Origin: Mycolicibacterium septicum DSM 44393 | Lineage (GTDB): Bacteria; Actinomycetota; Actinomycetes; Mycobacteriales; Mycobacteriaceae | Assembly: GCF_000455325.1 (NCBI RefSeq) | Contig: NZ_HG322952.1 | Location: 936,657-1,000,656, forward strand | Reading direction: 5' to 3' | DNA: 64,000 bases | In this document: positions 24,754 through 33,600 of the stretch, in pieces | Layout: the number at the start of each line of letters is the position of its first letter | Numbering within the stretch: the first letter of the stretch is position 1 | Notes under the pieces: generated by a model | Told to the model about the DNA's origin: nothing | The model's database searches: none | The model's input: the letters and a program-made list of their open reading frames with translations, nothing else | Made by a program: the position numbers and the translations under genes

Positions 24754-27105
24754 ATGGCGTCAGCCGTACCGGAGACCGTCGCAACCCGCTACGCCGGCAG
24801 ACGGGTCGAGCGGGTCGAGGACACCCGCCTGCTCACCGGACGCGGCACATACGTCGACGACATCACGCGGCCCGGCATGCTGCACGCCTGCTTCGTCCGC
24901 AGCCCCTACGCACGCGCGACGTTCACCGCCATCGATGCCGCCGCAGCCCGGGCTCTGCCCGGGGTGCACGCCGTGCTCACTGCCGCCGACCTCAACCCCG
25001 AGGTCAAAGAGGCCTGGCATGCCGTCGCGGGCAAGGACGTCCCCGACACGCCACGGCCACCACTGGCCGAGGGTGAGGTGAAGTTCGTCGGCGATCCCGT
25101 GGCGCTCGTCATCGCCGACAACCGCTATATCGCCGAGGATGCGGCCGACCTGGTCGACGTCGACTACGAGCCGCTGCCCGCGATCGCCGATTTCCGTCAG
25201 GCATTGACCTCCGAGGTGTCCGTCCACGAGGCCTTCCCGGACAACAACGCCGGCGGCATGGCCGGCATGCCGCCCGACGAAGAGGTCTTCGGCGCCGCGG
25301 CGCACGTGGTGAAGGAACACATCTACCAGCAGATGCACGTTCCGGTGCCGATCGAGACGCGTGGCATGGTCGCGGAATGGGCGGCCGCGGGCGAGTTGAC
25401 CATCTGGGCCTCCACCCAGACCCCGCACGAACTCCGCGCGTTCGCGGCCCGCCTGCTCGGAATCCCCGCTCAGCACGTCCGGGTCATCATGCGCGACACC
25501 GGCGGCGGATTCGGCCAGAAGGTCGTGCCGATGCGGGAGGACATGTGCATCATGCTGGCCGCACGCAAAGTGGCGAGGGCGCTGAAGTGGATCGAGGACC
25601 GCCGCGAGAACCTGATGTCGGCAGGTCAGTCCCGTCACGTCGACGGCGACGTGCGCATGGCATTCGACGACGACGGCGCGATCCTGGCTGCCGACATCGA
25701 CTTCATCCAGGACGTGGGTTCGTACCCGACCCCGTATCCGGTGCTGACCACCGCGGCCATCGGCATGTTCTTCCCCGGCCCGTACCGGGTGCCCAAGGCG
25801 AGCTTCAGCTACAAGACCGTGTTCTCCAACACCGCGGGCCTGCATGCCTACCGCGGACCGTGGCAGTACGAAACCCTCACCCGCGAAATACTTCTCGACA
25901 TCGCCGCGCGGAAGATGGGCATGGATCCCGTCGAGCTGCGGCGCAAGAATCTGCTGCGCCGCGACGAGATGCCGTACTTCAACCCCAACGGCATGCCCTA
26001 TGACCACGTCGCCCCGATCGAGACGTTCGAGCAGGCGGTGAAGATCCTCGACCACGAGGGCTTCCGCAAGGAGCAGGCCGCGGCACTGGCCCAGGGCCGC
26101 TACCTCGGGCTGGGTTTCTCCGCCTACATCGAGCCGACCGGCGCCGCCACCGGCCACCTCGCCAGCGAGGGCTGCACCATCCGGATGGAGCCGACCGGCA
26201 AGATCAACGTGTACGTCAACGGTGGATCCACCGGAAACAGCCTGGAAACCACCGTTATTCAGCTCACCGCCGACGCCCTGGGCGCCGACATCGACGATGT
26301 CGCCACCATCCAGGGCGATACCGCGGTGACACCGTACGGTGCAGGCACCCAGGGCAGCCGCAGTGCCCCGATGACGGCGGGTGCGGTCAACGAGGCCGGC
26401 ACCATCCTGCGCAACCAGCTTGTCGCGATGGCCGCGGCCCGACTCGGGGTCGAGGAGTCCGAGATCGAGCTCGGCGGATCGAAAGCGCTCGTGCGCAGCG
26501 ATCCCGAGAAGAGCGTGAGCTTCGCCGATCTGGCCTTCCGCGCCCACTACGAGCCGCAGATGCTGCCGCCGGGCATGTCGGCGAACCTGGAGGCCACCGC
26601 GCGCTACACCGCGCCGCCGACCGCCCCGATCCATTGGGCCAACGCCACCCACGCCTGCACATGCGAGGTCGACGTGGTCACCGGACACGTCACCCTCACC
26701 CGCTACATCGTCAGCGAGGATGTCGGCCCGATGATCAACCCCAACGTGGTCGAGGGCCAGATCGCCGGTGGCACCGTCCAGGGCATCGGCGGCGCGCTGC
26801 TGGAGAAGCTGTCCTACGACGATGCCGGAAACCCCTTGTCCTCAACATTTGTCGACTATCTGCTGCCCACCGCCACCGAGGTCCCGACGATCGAGTACGG
26901 CCACGTCGAGATTCCCGGCCCCGGCGTCGGCGGCTACAAGGGCGCCGGTGAGGGCGGCGCCATCGGCTCGACGCCCGCGGTCATCAACGCCGTCAACGAC
27001 GCGTTGGCCCCACTCGGCGTCACCCTGACCACGCTGCCCGCCACCCCGGCGGCCATCGTCGAAGCCATCGAACGCTCGCAGGAACAAAAAGGAAGGGACC
27101 ACTGA
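24754..27105 (+). CDS. Molybdenum hydroxylase large subunit (CoxL/XDH family)
   Basis: This 783-residue protein has the aldehyde oxidase/xanthine dehydrogenase large-subunit organisation: an N-terminal a/b hammerhead (RVEDTRLLTGRGTYVDDI) and MoCo-binding segments such as DTGGGFGQKV, GQTQ-like QGSRSAPMTAG and the C-terminal GAGEGGAIGSTPAVINAV with the catalytic Glu. The active-site loop reads AYRGPWQYE, neither the AYxCSFR of form I CO dehydrogenase nor the AYRGAGR of form II, so CO oxidation is unlikely. ATG 24754 has GGAG 9 bases upstream; the longer open frame is not family sequence. It leads the L-G-M-S operon; the substrate is probably an aldehyde or N-heterocycle. Confidence 0.88.
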   Translation: MASAVPETVATRYAGRRVERVEDTRLLTGRGTYVDDITRPGMLHACFVRSPYARATFTAIDAAAARALPGVHAVLTAADLNPEVKEAWHAVAGKDVPDTPRPPLAEGEVKFVGDPVALVIADNRYIAEDAADLVDVDYEPLPAIADFRQALTSEVSVHEAFPDNNAGGMAGMPPDEEVFGAAAHVVKEHIYQQMHVPVPIETRGMVAEWAAAGELTIWASTQTPHELRAFAARLLGIPAQHVRVIMRDTGGGFGQKVVPMREDMCIMLAARKVARALKWIEDRRENLMSAGQSRHVDGDVRMAFDDDGAILAADIDFIQDVGSYPTPYPVLTTAAIGMFFPGPYRVPKASFSYKTVFSNTAGLHAYRGPWQYETLTREILLDIAARKMGMDPVELRRKNLLRRDEMPYFNPNGMPYDHVAPIETFEQAVKILDHEGFRKEQAAALAQGRYLGLGFSAYIEPTGAATGHLASEGCTIRMEPTGKINVYVNGGSTGNSLETTVIQLTADALGADIDDVATIQGDTAVTPYGAGTQGSRSAPMTAGAVNEAGTILRNQLVAMAAARLGVEESEIELGGSKALVRSDPEKSVSFADLAFRAHYEPQMLPPGMSANLEATARYTAPPTAPIHWANATHACTCEVDVVTGHVTLTRYIVSEDVGPMINPNVVEGQIAGGTVQGIGGALLEKLSYDDAGNPLSSTFVDYLLPTATEVPTIEYGHVEIPGPGVGGYKGAGEGGAIGSTPAVINAVNDALAPLGVTLTTLPATPAAIVEAIERSQEQKGRDH

Positions 27106-27107
27106 TC

Positions 27108-27812
27108 GTGGAGCTCAACAACGAATTCCGGGTCGCGGTACCTGCGGCGAAGACCTGGGAGGTGCTCACCGACGTCGCACGCGTCGCGCCCTGCCTACCC
27201 GGTGCCACCCTGCTGAGTGTCGACGGCGACGACTTCACCGGTGCGGTCAAGGTGAAGGTCGGTCCGATCACGGTGTCCTACAAGGGCGACGCGACGTTCC
27301 AGGAAAAGGACGCGGCGGCGCAGCGGGTGGTCCTCAAGGCCAACGGCAAGGAGACCCGCGGCAACGGCACCGCGTCGGCCATCGTGACCGCCCAGCTGAA
27401 AGACGAGGGCGCCGACTCCACACTGGTGGTGGTCACCACCGATTTGGCCATCTCCGGCAAGGCCGCCCAGTTCGGCCGCGGCGTGCTGGCAGATGTGGCC
27501 GGCAGCCTGATCGACCAGTTCGCCGGCAGCCTGGAGGCCGAACTTCTGGGCGGGAAGGCGCCTGCGGCCGAAACCGGCTCCGCCGCAGGCCCATCTGAGC
27601 AGGCACCTCAGGAGGCCGCCCCGATCAATGCGCTCGCACTGGCCAAGGTGATGGCGGTGCCGATGGCCAAGCGGTTCGCGCCGGCCATCGGCGCGGTCGC
27701 GGCCGCGGGTGTGCTCGGCTTCCTGTTCGGCCGGGCCGGCCGCAGCAAGCGTAAGAGCAGCGGGCTGACCACCGAGGATCTGCACGCCGCGCTGCTGCGG
27801 TTGGTGTCATGA
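27108..27812 (+). CDS. CoxG-like SRPBCC protein
   Basis: This 234-residue protein starts at GTG 27108, two bases after coxL. It has a CoxG/SRPBCC domain (FRVAVPAAKTWEVLTDVARVAPCLPGA, VKVGPITVSYKGDATFQE) and then a Pro/Ala/Glu linker and a C-terminal hydrophobic helix AIGAVAAAGVLGFLFG with a basic end (RAGRSKRKSS). In carboxydotrophs CoxG helps anchor the Mo hydroxylase to the membrane; the C-terminal helix here fits that role. It overlaps the medium-subunit gene by 4 bp. Confidence 0.85.
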   Translation: MELNNEFRVAVPAAKTWEVLTDVARVAPCLPGATLLSVDGDDFTGAVKVKVGPITVSYKGDATFQEKDAAAQRVVLKANGKETRGNGTASAIVTAQLKDEGADSTLVVVTTDLAISGKAAQFGRGVLADVAGSLIDQFAGSLEAELLGGKAPAAETGSAAGPSEQAPQEAAPINALALAKVMAVPMAKRFAPAIGAVAAAGVLGFLFGRAGRSKRKSSGLTTEDLHAALLRLVS

Positions 27813-28693
27813 AGCCCGCCCCCTTCGCGTATCACCGGCCCGCCACGGTCACCGAGGCGGTGTCCATGCTCGGCGAGTACGGCGAGGACGCCAAGATCCT
27901 GGCCGGCGGGCAGAGCCTGGTACCGATGCTGGCCATGCGCCTGACCCACTTCGAGAACCTGATCGACATCTCCCGGCTGTCCGAGCTGAACGACATCGCG
28001 CTGCAGGGCAACGAGGTCCGGATCGGCGCGGCCACCCCCCACGCCATGGTCGGCCTGGACGACGAGGTCGCTGATTCTGTGCCGCTGCTGACCCTGGCCA
28101 CGCCGCACATCGGGCACTTCCAGATCCGCAGCCGCGGCACCCTGGGCGGCGCCATCGCACACGCCGATCCGGCCGCCGAGTACGCGGCGGTCGCATTGGC
28201 GCTCGACGCCACGATCGAGGCCACCTCGGCGCGTGGCACCCGCCAGATCCCGGCCGCCGAGTTCTTCACCGGCCTGTGGGAGACCGCACTGGCCTCCGAC
28301 GAGATCCTGACCGCGGTGCGCTTCCCGGTCGCCTCGGGGCGCAGCAGCTTCGGTATCGCCGAATTCGCCCGACGCCATGGTGATTTCGCGATCGCCGGCG
28401 CGGTGGTCGGATTCGAACTCGATGAGGACGACCGGATCACCCGCTGCGGCATCGGCCTGCTCGGGCTCGGGTCCACACCGCTGCGGGCCACCCCGGCCGA
28501 GACAGCCGTGATCGGCACCCCGATCGGCGGTATCACCGCTGACGAGATCGGCCGGCTGGCGATGTCCGAACTCACCGACATTCCTTCCGATCTGCAGGGC
28601 TCGGCGTCATACCGGGCCCGGGTCGGGGCCGCCATGGTGTCCAGAGCCTGGACCCAGGCGATCACGCACGCCGAGGAGGCCGTCAATGCATGA
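27809..28693 (+). CDS. Molybdenum hydroxylase FAD-binding medium subunit (CoxM-like)
   Basis: This 294-residue flavoprotein has the FAD-binding motifs ILAGGQSLVPMLAMRL and the TLGGAIAHADPAAE segment of the CoxM/XDH-B family. It passes electrons from the 2Fe-2S subunit to the acceptor via FAD. Its ATG overlaps the coxG stop (ATGA) and its end overlaps coxS by 8 bp, so the four genes form a tight operon. Confidence 0.92.
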   Translation: MKPAPFAYHRPATVTEAVSMLGEYGEDAKILAGGQSLVPMLAMRLTHFENLIDISRLSELNDIALQGNEVRIGAATPHAMVGLDDEVADSVPLLTLATPHIGHFQIRSRGTLGGAIAHADPAAEYAAVALALDATIEATSARGTRQIPAAEFFTGLWETALASDEILTAVRFPVASGRSSFGIAEFARRHGDFAIAGAVVGFELDEDDRITRCGIGLLGLGSTPLRATPAETAVIGTPIGGITADEIGRLAMSELTDIPSDLQGSASYRARVGAAMVSRAWTQAITHAEEAVNA

Positions 28694-29192
28694 ACTGCCG
28701 GTTGCCGTTTCGGTCAACGGGTGTGGCTACCAGAGTGTGGTCGAGCCTCGGGTGACACTCGCCGATTTCCTGCGGGACAACTGCGGTCTCACCGGGACCC
28801 ACCTCGGCTGCGAGCACGGCGCCTGCGGCGCCTGCACGGTCCTGCTGGACGGGCAGGCGGTCCGGTCCTGTCTGGTGTTCGCGGTTCAGGTGGAGGGTCA
28901 GGAAGTGACCACGGTCGAAGGTATTGCCGCCCCGGACGGTCAGCTGTCCCCCGTTCAGGCCGCACTCAAGGAGTGCCACGGCCTTCAGTGCGGCTTCTGC
29001 ACACCGGGATTCGTCACCTCGATCACCGCGATGCTGCGCGACAACCCGAATCCCACCGACGAGGAGATCCGCGAGGGGCTCTCGGGCAACTTCTGCCGCT
29101 GCACCGGCTACCAGGGCATCGTCAACGCGGTGCACCGGGTGTGTGAGCACGCAGAAGCCGACGCCGAGCTCAAGCCTCTAGCTCAGCAATGA
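28686..29192 (+). CDS. Molybdenum hydroxylase 2Fe-2S small subunit (CoxS-like)
   Basis: This 168-residue protein has two 2Fe-2S motifs: the plant-type GCEHGACGACTVLLDG with a later Cys in VRSC, and the second cluster CGFCTPGF with CRCTGYQG. It relays electrons from the Mo site to FAD. It is the last gene of the operon and its 3' end overlaps the convergent YdeI-like gene by 23 bp. Confidence 0.93.
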   Translation: MHELPVAVSVNGCGYQSVVEPRVTLADFLRDNCGLTGTHLGCEHGACGACTVLLDGQAVRSCLVFAVQVEGQEVTTVEGIAAPDGQLSPVQAALKECHGLQCGFCTPGFVTSITAMLRDNPNPTDEEIREGLSGNFCRCTGYQGIVNAVHRVCEHAEADAELKPLAQQ

Positions 29193-29604
29193 CTTTCGCG
29201 ATGCGCCGGGCCCGGGTATCGGCGGCCTTGGCGCCCTGCACGGACGTCACGTGCGCCTTCTGCTTGCTGTAGGAGAGGCTCTCCCACTTCGCCGCAGCGC
29301 CCGGTGACTCCGCCAACGCGGCCCGCAGGTCGTCGGGAGCCTCCACGGTGCGTGGTTCGGTGTCGACCGTCAGATCGACGTCGATGGCGTCGCCGCCGCC
29401 GATCCCCGACTCGTCGCGACGCTCGGCGCTGAACGGAATCAGGAACCTGCCGCCCATCGGCGCGATCGTCGACCGGTATCGGTAGCCGTTCACGTCGACC
29501 ACCACGGCTGGGCGCTTCCCGGCGCCGAGCGCGTCCACCACGTCGGCGGGAACTTCGATACCGGTGTTGTTGCCGTCCTGGAACATCGTCGTCGAGAACT
29601 TCAT
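29170..29604 (-). CDS. DUF1905 plus YdeI/OmpD-associated family protein
   Basis: This 144-residue protein begins MKFSTTMFQDGNNTGIEVP, with the beta-barrel DUF1905 domain (VVVDVNGYRYRSTIAPMGGRFLIP), followed by a C-terminal helical YdeI-like segment (WESLSYSKQKAHVTSV, ADTRARRIAKVIAEL). ATG 29604 has GGGAGG just before it. It is cytosolic. Family members are linked to stress or bacteriocin protection in name only. It overlaps the coxS 3' end by 23 bp and lies 12 bases after the membrane-protein gene, so it may be the last gene of the mmpS-mmpL operon. Confidence 0.75.
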   Translation of the reverse strand: MKFSTTMFQDGNNTGIEVPADVVDALGAGKRPAVVVDVNGYRYRSTIAPMGGRFLIPFSAERRDESGIGGGDAIDVDLTVDTEPRTVEAPDDLRAALAESPGAAAKWESLSYSKQKAHVTSVQGAKAADTRARRIAKVIAELEA

Positions 29605-29615
29605 ACCTCCCGAAT

Positions 29616-30059
29616 CTAAGCGGTCGAAGCCACCTTGGCTGCGGGCAGCCGTCGTTTGAGTCGCACGCTCCTGAGTATCTGGATGGTCATGTTGGTGGAG
29701 GTCAGCATCGGGAACACGCCGAGGAACGTTCGTTCCGACGGGGTATGCCCGTGCAACTGTTCGAGACTGCCGAAGACGTAGAAGCATCCGATGCAGAACA
29801 GCGTGGCCGGAACGGCGAACGCCAGGACGCTGCCACGGACGGAGAGCACCTCCCGCGCCAGGCTCAACTCATCGTCCGAGAGCGCCTCTCGTTTGCGGAC
29901 CTTGTGCAAAGTCGCAGGCAGGACGCCGATGTCGAGCCTCGACGTGACATGCGGCTTGCCCATCGACCGCCTCGTGAACACGAACGCGATGATCGCGAAC
30001 ACCCAGATCAATGAGAAGAAGACGATCGACAACAGGCCGAAGAGAGTGGAGGTCGTCAC
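29616..30059 (-). CDS. Membrane protein downstream of mmpL
   Basis: This 147-residue protein has a strong TM helix at ~5-29 (FGLLSIVFFSLIWVFAII), another at ~70-95 (VLAFAVPATLFCIGCFYVF) and a weaker one near 105-120. A charged loop (RKREALSDDELSLAREV) lies between the first two. GTG 30059 follows the mmpL stop by one base, with AGGGG within the mmpL end as a ribosome site; the frame is open to 30095 but upstream sequence is mmpL shadow. I do not recognise the family. Linkage suggests a helper of the MmpS-MmpL exporter. Confidence 0.65.
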   Translation of the reverse strand: MTTSTLFGLLSIVFFSLIWVFAIIAFVFTRRSMGKPHVTSRLDIGVLPATLHKVRKREALSDDELSLAREVLSVRGSVLAFAVPATLFCIGCFYVFGSLEQLHGHTPSERTFLGVFPMLTSTNMTIQILRSVRLKRRLPAAKVASTA

Positions 30060-30060
30060 G

Positions 30061-32904
30061 TCACACCCCTGCTTCCTGCAGCTGTCGGCCTGCACGCTGC
30101 CGCAGTGGACGCTGCCGGATGAAGGTGGGCCACCAGAACCACGGTCCGAGCATGCGTAACAGGCACGGCACGATGAACGACCGGACGATCAGGGTGTCGA
30201 GCAGCAGACCTATACAGACCGTCGAACCCACCTGACCGATGGTGCGCAGATCGCTGATCAACATCGCCAGCATCGTGAATGCGAACACCAAACCCGCGGA
30301 CGTCACCACGCCACCGGTGCTCCCGAGCGCCCGGATGAGCCCGGTGTTCAACCCGGCGCCGGTTTCCTCCTTGACGCGGGAGATCAGCAGCAGGTTGTAG
30401 TCCGAGCCGACCGCGACCAGGATGATGAAGGTCAGCGGCAGCACCAGCCAGTGCAGATGCAGGCCGATCAGGTGCTGCCACACCAGTATCGACAGCCCGA
30501 ACGCGCCGGCATACGAGAACGCCACCGTGCCGGGAATGACGAAGGCCGCCACCAGGCTTCGGGTCAGGTAGAGCATGATCAAGAAGATCAGCACGACCGC
30601 GGCGATCGCCACGATCAGCAGATCGGAAGCCGCATAGGCCTTGATGTCCTTGTTGTTCGACCCCGCACCGCCGATGTAGATCTTGGCGCCGGCCAGCGAC
30701 GTTTCCTTGAGCGCCGCCTTGATCGCGTCCGGGAACTGCTCGACGTGGTCGATCCCTTCCGGGCCCATCGCGTTGCCCTCATGGGTGACGATGAAGCGGG
30801 CAGCTTTGCCGTCCGGCGACATCATCAGCTGCATACCGGTTTTGACGTCCTCGTTGTCGAACGCCTCCCTGGGGATGTAGAAGAAGTCGTCGCTTCGAGA
30901 TTGGTCGAAGTCGTTGCCCACGTTGATCAGATCGAAGAACGTCTGATCGGTCTGGGTGGACTGCAGATGCGCGGGCCCGTAGTTGTTGGTGATCACGCCC
31001 AGCAGGGAGCGGCTGTCGGCCATCATCCGCTCCAGCTGCGAGATCATCTGCGGCAGCAGCCGGTCGATGGCCTCGAACGACGTGACGGCGTCGGCGATCT
31101 GCGCGTCGAGGCTGTCGATGCCGTCCAGCGAGTCGAACAGTGATCGCATCGCCCAGCACCCTGGGATGTCGAAACAGTGTGGCTCCCAGTAGAAGTAGTT
31201 CTTCAACGGCCGCAGGAAGTCGTCGAGGTTGGAGATCCCGGCATTCATGTCATCGGTGACCTGCTTGAGGTTCTCCAACGTGAGCACCGTCGAGTGGAGT
31301 TCGTCGGACATCTTCTGGGTCAGCCCGATCACCTGCTGCAGCACCGCGACCGAACGCGCCTGGATCTCGGCCTGCTTGTCGGTGTTCTCGTTCTGCTGCT
31401 CGGTGAACGGCAGCTGCTGACCGCTTCCGCTGCCCTGGGTGGTGAACAGGTAGGGAATGGTGGCGTGCTCCAACGGCCGGCCCAAGGGTCGGGTGATGCT
31501 CTGCACCATCGCGACACCCGGTAACCGGATGAGGCTCTTCGCCACCCGGTCCAGCGAGATGAAGTCCGCCGAGTTACGCATGTCGTGATCGCTCTCGACC
31601 ATCAGCATCTCGCTGAACAGCTTGCTCTGCGAGAAGTGCCGGTCCGACGCCTCGAAGCCGAGATTTGCTGAGCCATCGGCAGGTTGGTAGGCGCGGTCGT
31701 CGTAGCTGACCCGGTAGGTGGGGACGAACACCGCTCCGATCATCACGACCGCGGTACTGGCGACGAACACGGGCTTGGGCCACCGCACCACGCTCGTCGC
31801 GATCCGTCGGTACAGATGCCCCTTGACCGCCCGCTTCGGGTCGAACAGGCCGAACATGCTGCCGAGGGTGAGTATCGCCGGTGCGAGCGTCAGAGCAGCG
31901 GCGATGGTGAACAGCATGCTGATGGCGACGGCCGGGCCCATGGTGTGGAAGTAGTCGAGACGCGCCAGACTCAGGCAGTAGCAGGCACCGGCGATCGTCA
32001 GCCCGGAGCCGATGATGATCGGGGCGACGCTGCGATAGGCCGTGTAGAACGCGGCTTCCCGGCTTTCGCCGGCCTGTCTGGCCTCCTGATAGCGGCCCAG
32101 CAGAAAGATGCCGTAATCGGTTCCGGCGCCCAGGGTCAGCGCCACCACGATGTTCACCGCGAACGACGACAGCGGAATGACGCCGAAGTGTCCGAGGGTG
32201 GCGATGACGCCCTTGGCGACGAGCATCTCGATCAGGACGCTGACGAGCGGTACCAGCAGGGTGGAGACCGAGCGGTAGACCACGAGCAGCATGATCACGA
32301 TGAGGATGATCGTCAGGATCGTGATGTTGTTGAGGCTGGAGTTCGCGATCGTCAGCGTGTCGGAGGCCAGTGGTGCGGCCCCGCTGACGTAGACCTTGAG
32401 CCCAGGTGGCGGAGTGTCGTGGGCGATGAGGTCACGGACGGCGTTCACCGACTCGTTCGCCTGGAGCTGGCCGATGTTGCCCGCGAGCCGCAGCAGGACG
32501 AATGTCGCCTTCCCGTCCACACTTTGGGCCCCGGCCGCGGTGATTGGTTTGCCCCACAGGTCCATGACGTACTGCACGTGCTCGGGATCCTGCTTGAGCC
32601 GGTTCATCAGGTCGTCGTAGTAGCGGTGGTCGCCGTCGTCGAGTGGCCGGTCGGCTTCCAGCACCAGCATCGTCAGGCTGGTGGAGGTGGACTCCTGGAA
32701 CTTCTCACCGATCCGCAGCATCGCGACCTGCGACGGCGCGTAGCTCGGGATCATCGAGCCGGCGAGTTGTTCGGCGACGCGTTCCACCTGCGGGATGAAC
32801 GTATTGGTGCTGACGGCGAGTAGAGCCCAGAAGACGATGATCGGCACCGCCAACACGCGTACGGCACGCGCGACGGCCTGTCCGTCCGCCCGGTGTGCGC
32901 TCAC
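30061..32904 (-). CDS. MmpL-family RND transporter
   Basis: This 947-residue RND exporter has the two-fold MmpL layout: TM1 near the start (VLAVPIIVFWALLAVSTN), a periplasmic domain, a TM bundle with GAGTDYGIFLLGRYQEAR, then a long second periplasmic loop (~residues 400-700, with coiled-coil-like stretches) and the second bundle with VGSDYNLLLISRVKEE. The Asp-Tyr pairs in both bundles are the proton-relay residues of MmpL proteins. GTG 32904 overlaps mmpS (GTGA). It probably exports a lipid or siderophore-like molecule with MmpS, as MmpS4/L4 and MmpS5/L5 do; its cargo is unknown. Confidence 0.92.
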   Translation of the reverse strand: MSAHRADGQAVARAVRVLAVPIIVFWALLAVSTNTFIPQVERVAEQLAGSMIPSYAPSQVAMLRIGEKFQESTSTSLTMLVLEADRPLDDGDHRYYDDLMNRLKQDPEHVQYVMDLWGKPITAAGAQSVDGKATFVLLRLAGNIGQLQANESVNAVRDLIAHDTPPPGLKVYVSGAAPLASDTLTIANSSLNNITILTIILIVIMLLVVYRSVSTLLVPLVSVLIEMLVAKGVIATLGHFGVIPLSSFAVNIVVALTLGAGTDYGIFLLGRYQEARQAGESREAAFYTAYRSVAPIIIGSGLTIAGACYCLSLARLDYFHTMGPAVAISMLFTIAAALTLAPAILTLGSMFGLFDPKRAVKGHLYRRIATSVVRWPKPVFVASTAVVMIGAVFVPTYRVSYDDRAYQPADGSANLGFEASDRHFSQSKLFSEMLMVESDHDMRNSADFISLDRVAKSLIRLPGVAMVQSITRPLGRPLEHATIPYLFTTQGSGSGQQLPFTEQQNENTDKQAEIQARSVAVLQQVIGLTQKMSDELHSTVLTLENLKQVTDDMNAGISNLDDFLRPLKNYFYWEPHCFDIPGCWAMRSLFDSLDGIDSLDAQIADAVTSFEAIDRLLPQMISQLERMMADSRSLLGVITNNYGPAHLQSTQTDQTFFDLINVGNDFDQSRSDDFFYIPREAFDNEDVKTGMQLMMSPDGKAARFIVTHEGNAMGPEGIDHVEQFPDAIKAALKETSLAGAKIYIGGAGSNNKDIKAYAASDLLIVAIAAVVLIFLIMLYLTRSLVAAFVIPGTVAFSYAGAFGLSILVWQHLIGLHLHWLVLPLTFIILVAVGSDYNLLLISRVKEETGAGLNTGLIRALGSTGGVVTSAGLVFAFTMLAMLISDLRTIGQVGSTVCIGLLLDTLIVRSFIVPCLLRMLGPWFWWPTFIRQRPLRQRAGRQLQEAGV

Positions 32905-33383
32905 GCGGACTTCACCCGGCAGGTGACGTCGGCTTCGGCATGGGTCGACGATTGTTCGTCGCGCACAACGTCGTTCACCAGCATCCGGCACCCCACGTCG
33001 CCACCGGCGACCTGCGCCGAGATGCTGCCCGACACCACGGTGAGCGTCGTCGTCTCCGTGTGCGTCCACGGCAGCTCGGTGATGTCGACCTTGTGCGGGT
33101 GGCCGTTGATGTCGACGTAGCTCAGCATCCCGCCGTTGCCGACGGTCCCGAACAACTCATAGGTGAGCCGCTTGGGGGTGAACTGCTCGGGCGCCTGCGC
33201 GGTCAGCACCGACGGGACGGGTCCCGGCTCGGACATCTGATGCACCTTCCAGACGGCCACCGAACCGACACCGAGCGCGACGACGGTGACCAGGGGGAGC
33301 CAGCCCTTCTGCAGGAAGGTCCCGCCTCGTGGGCGCCGGGTCGCCCGGACGCCTCGCCCGCTTGCAGGTCCATCCACGATCAT
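32901..33383 (-). CDS. MmpS-family accessory protein
   Basis: This 160-residue protein has an N-terminal cytoplasmic basic tail, one TM helix (WLPLVTVVALGVGSVAVW) and a periplasmic beta-rich domain with KRLTYELFGTVGNGGMLSYVD and two Cys (GDVGCRML, VTCRVK) that probably pair. This is the standard MmpS form. It is the first gene of the operon with mmpL and faces a divergent MarR gene across 207 bp with inverted repeats. Confidence 0.9.
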   Translation of the reverse strand: MIVDGPASGRGVRATRRPRGGTFLQKGWLPLVTVVALGVGSVAVWKVHQMSEPGPVPSVLTAQAPEQFTPKRLTYELFGTVGNGGMLSYVDINGHPHKVDITELPWTHTETTTLTVVSGSISAQVAGGDVGCRMLVNDVVRDEQSSTHAEADVTCRVKSA

Positions 33384-33389
33384 GACGGC

Positions 33390-33417
33390 TAGATATATCG
33401 CACATAGGAACTATCTA
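33390..33417. promoter_or_regulatory. Inverted repeat upstream of mmpS
   Basis: TAGATA (33390-33395) and TATCTA (33412-33417) form a spaced inverted repeat 7-34 bp before the mmpS start. It contains TATATCGC, whose ATATCGC core recurs at 33584-33590 near the marR start. It is a candidate MarR operator. Confidence 0.4.
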
Positions 33418-33584
33418 TCAACCCCCTCGACCACCGATTCGCTGCACACGGCGAGTCTGTGACTTCGCTGTACGCCGCGAATTAACAATAATGGTCAGCT
33501 GTTGGCGCGCGAACCCCGCGCCACATCCTCCCCAGCCCGCTGCCCCTTGGTTTCCGACGCATTACTTCCCATGAATGATATAAA

Positions 33585-33600
33585 TATCGCGTGAGCGATA
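33585..33600. promoter_or_regulatory. Inverted repeat over the marR start codon
   Basis: TATCGC-GTGA-GCGATA is a perfect 6-bp inverted repeat centred on the GTG start at 33591. It is a candidate autoregulatory site for the MarR protein. The rest of the 207-bp gap (33418-33584) shows nothing I can name. Confidence 0.45.

Noticed and set aside
24760..26688. 642-codon open frame antisense to the Mo hydroxylase large subunit
   Set aside because: It is a shadow of a clear CoxL-type gene and has no domain motifs.
24754..29192. True CO dehydrogenase
   Set aside because: The active-site loop AYRGPWQ does not match form I or form II.
31684..32823. 379-codon open frame antisense to mmpL
   Set aside because: It is a GC-rich shadow of the MmpL membrane domains with Asp/His/Arg-rich low-complexity sequence.
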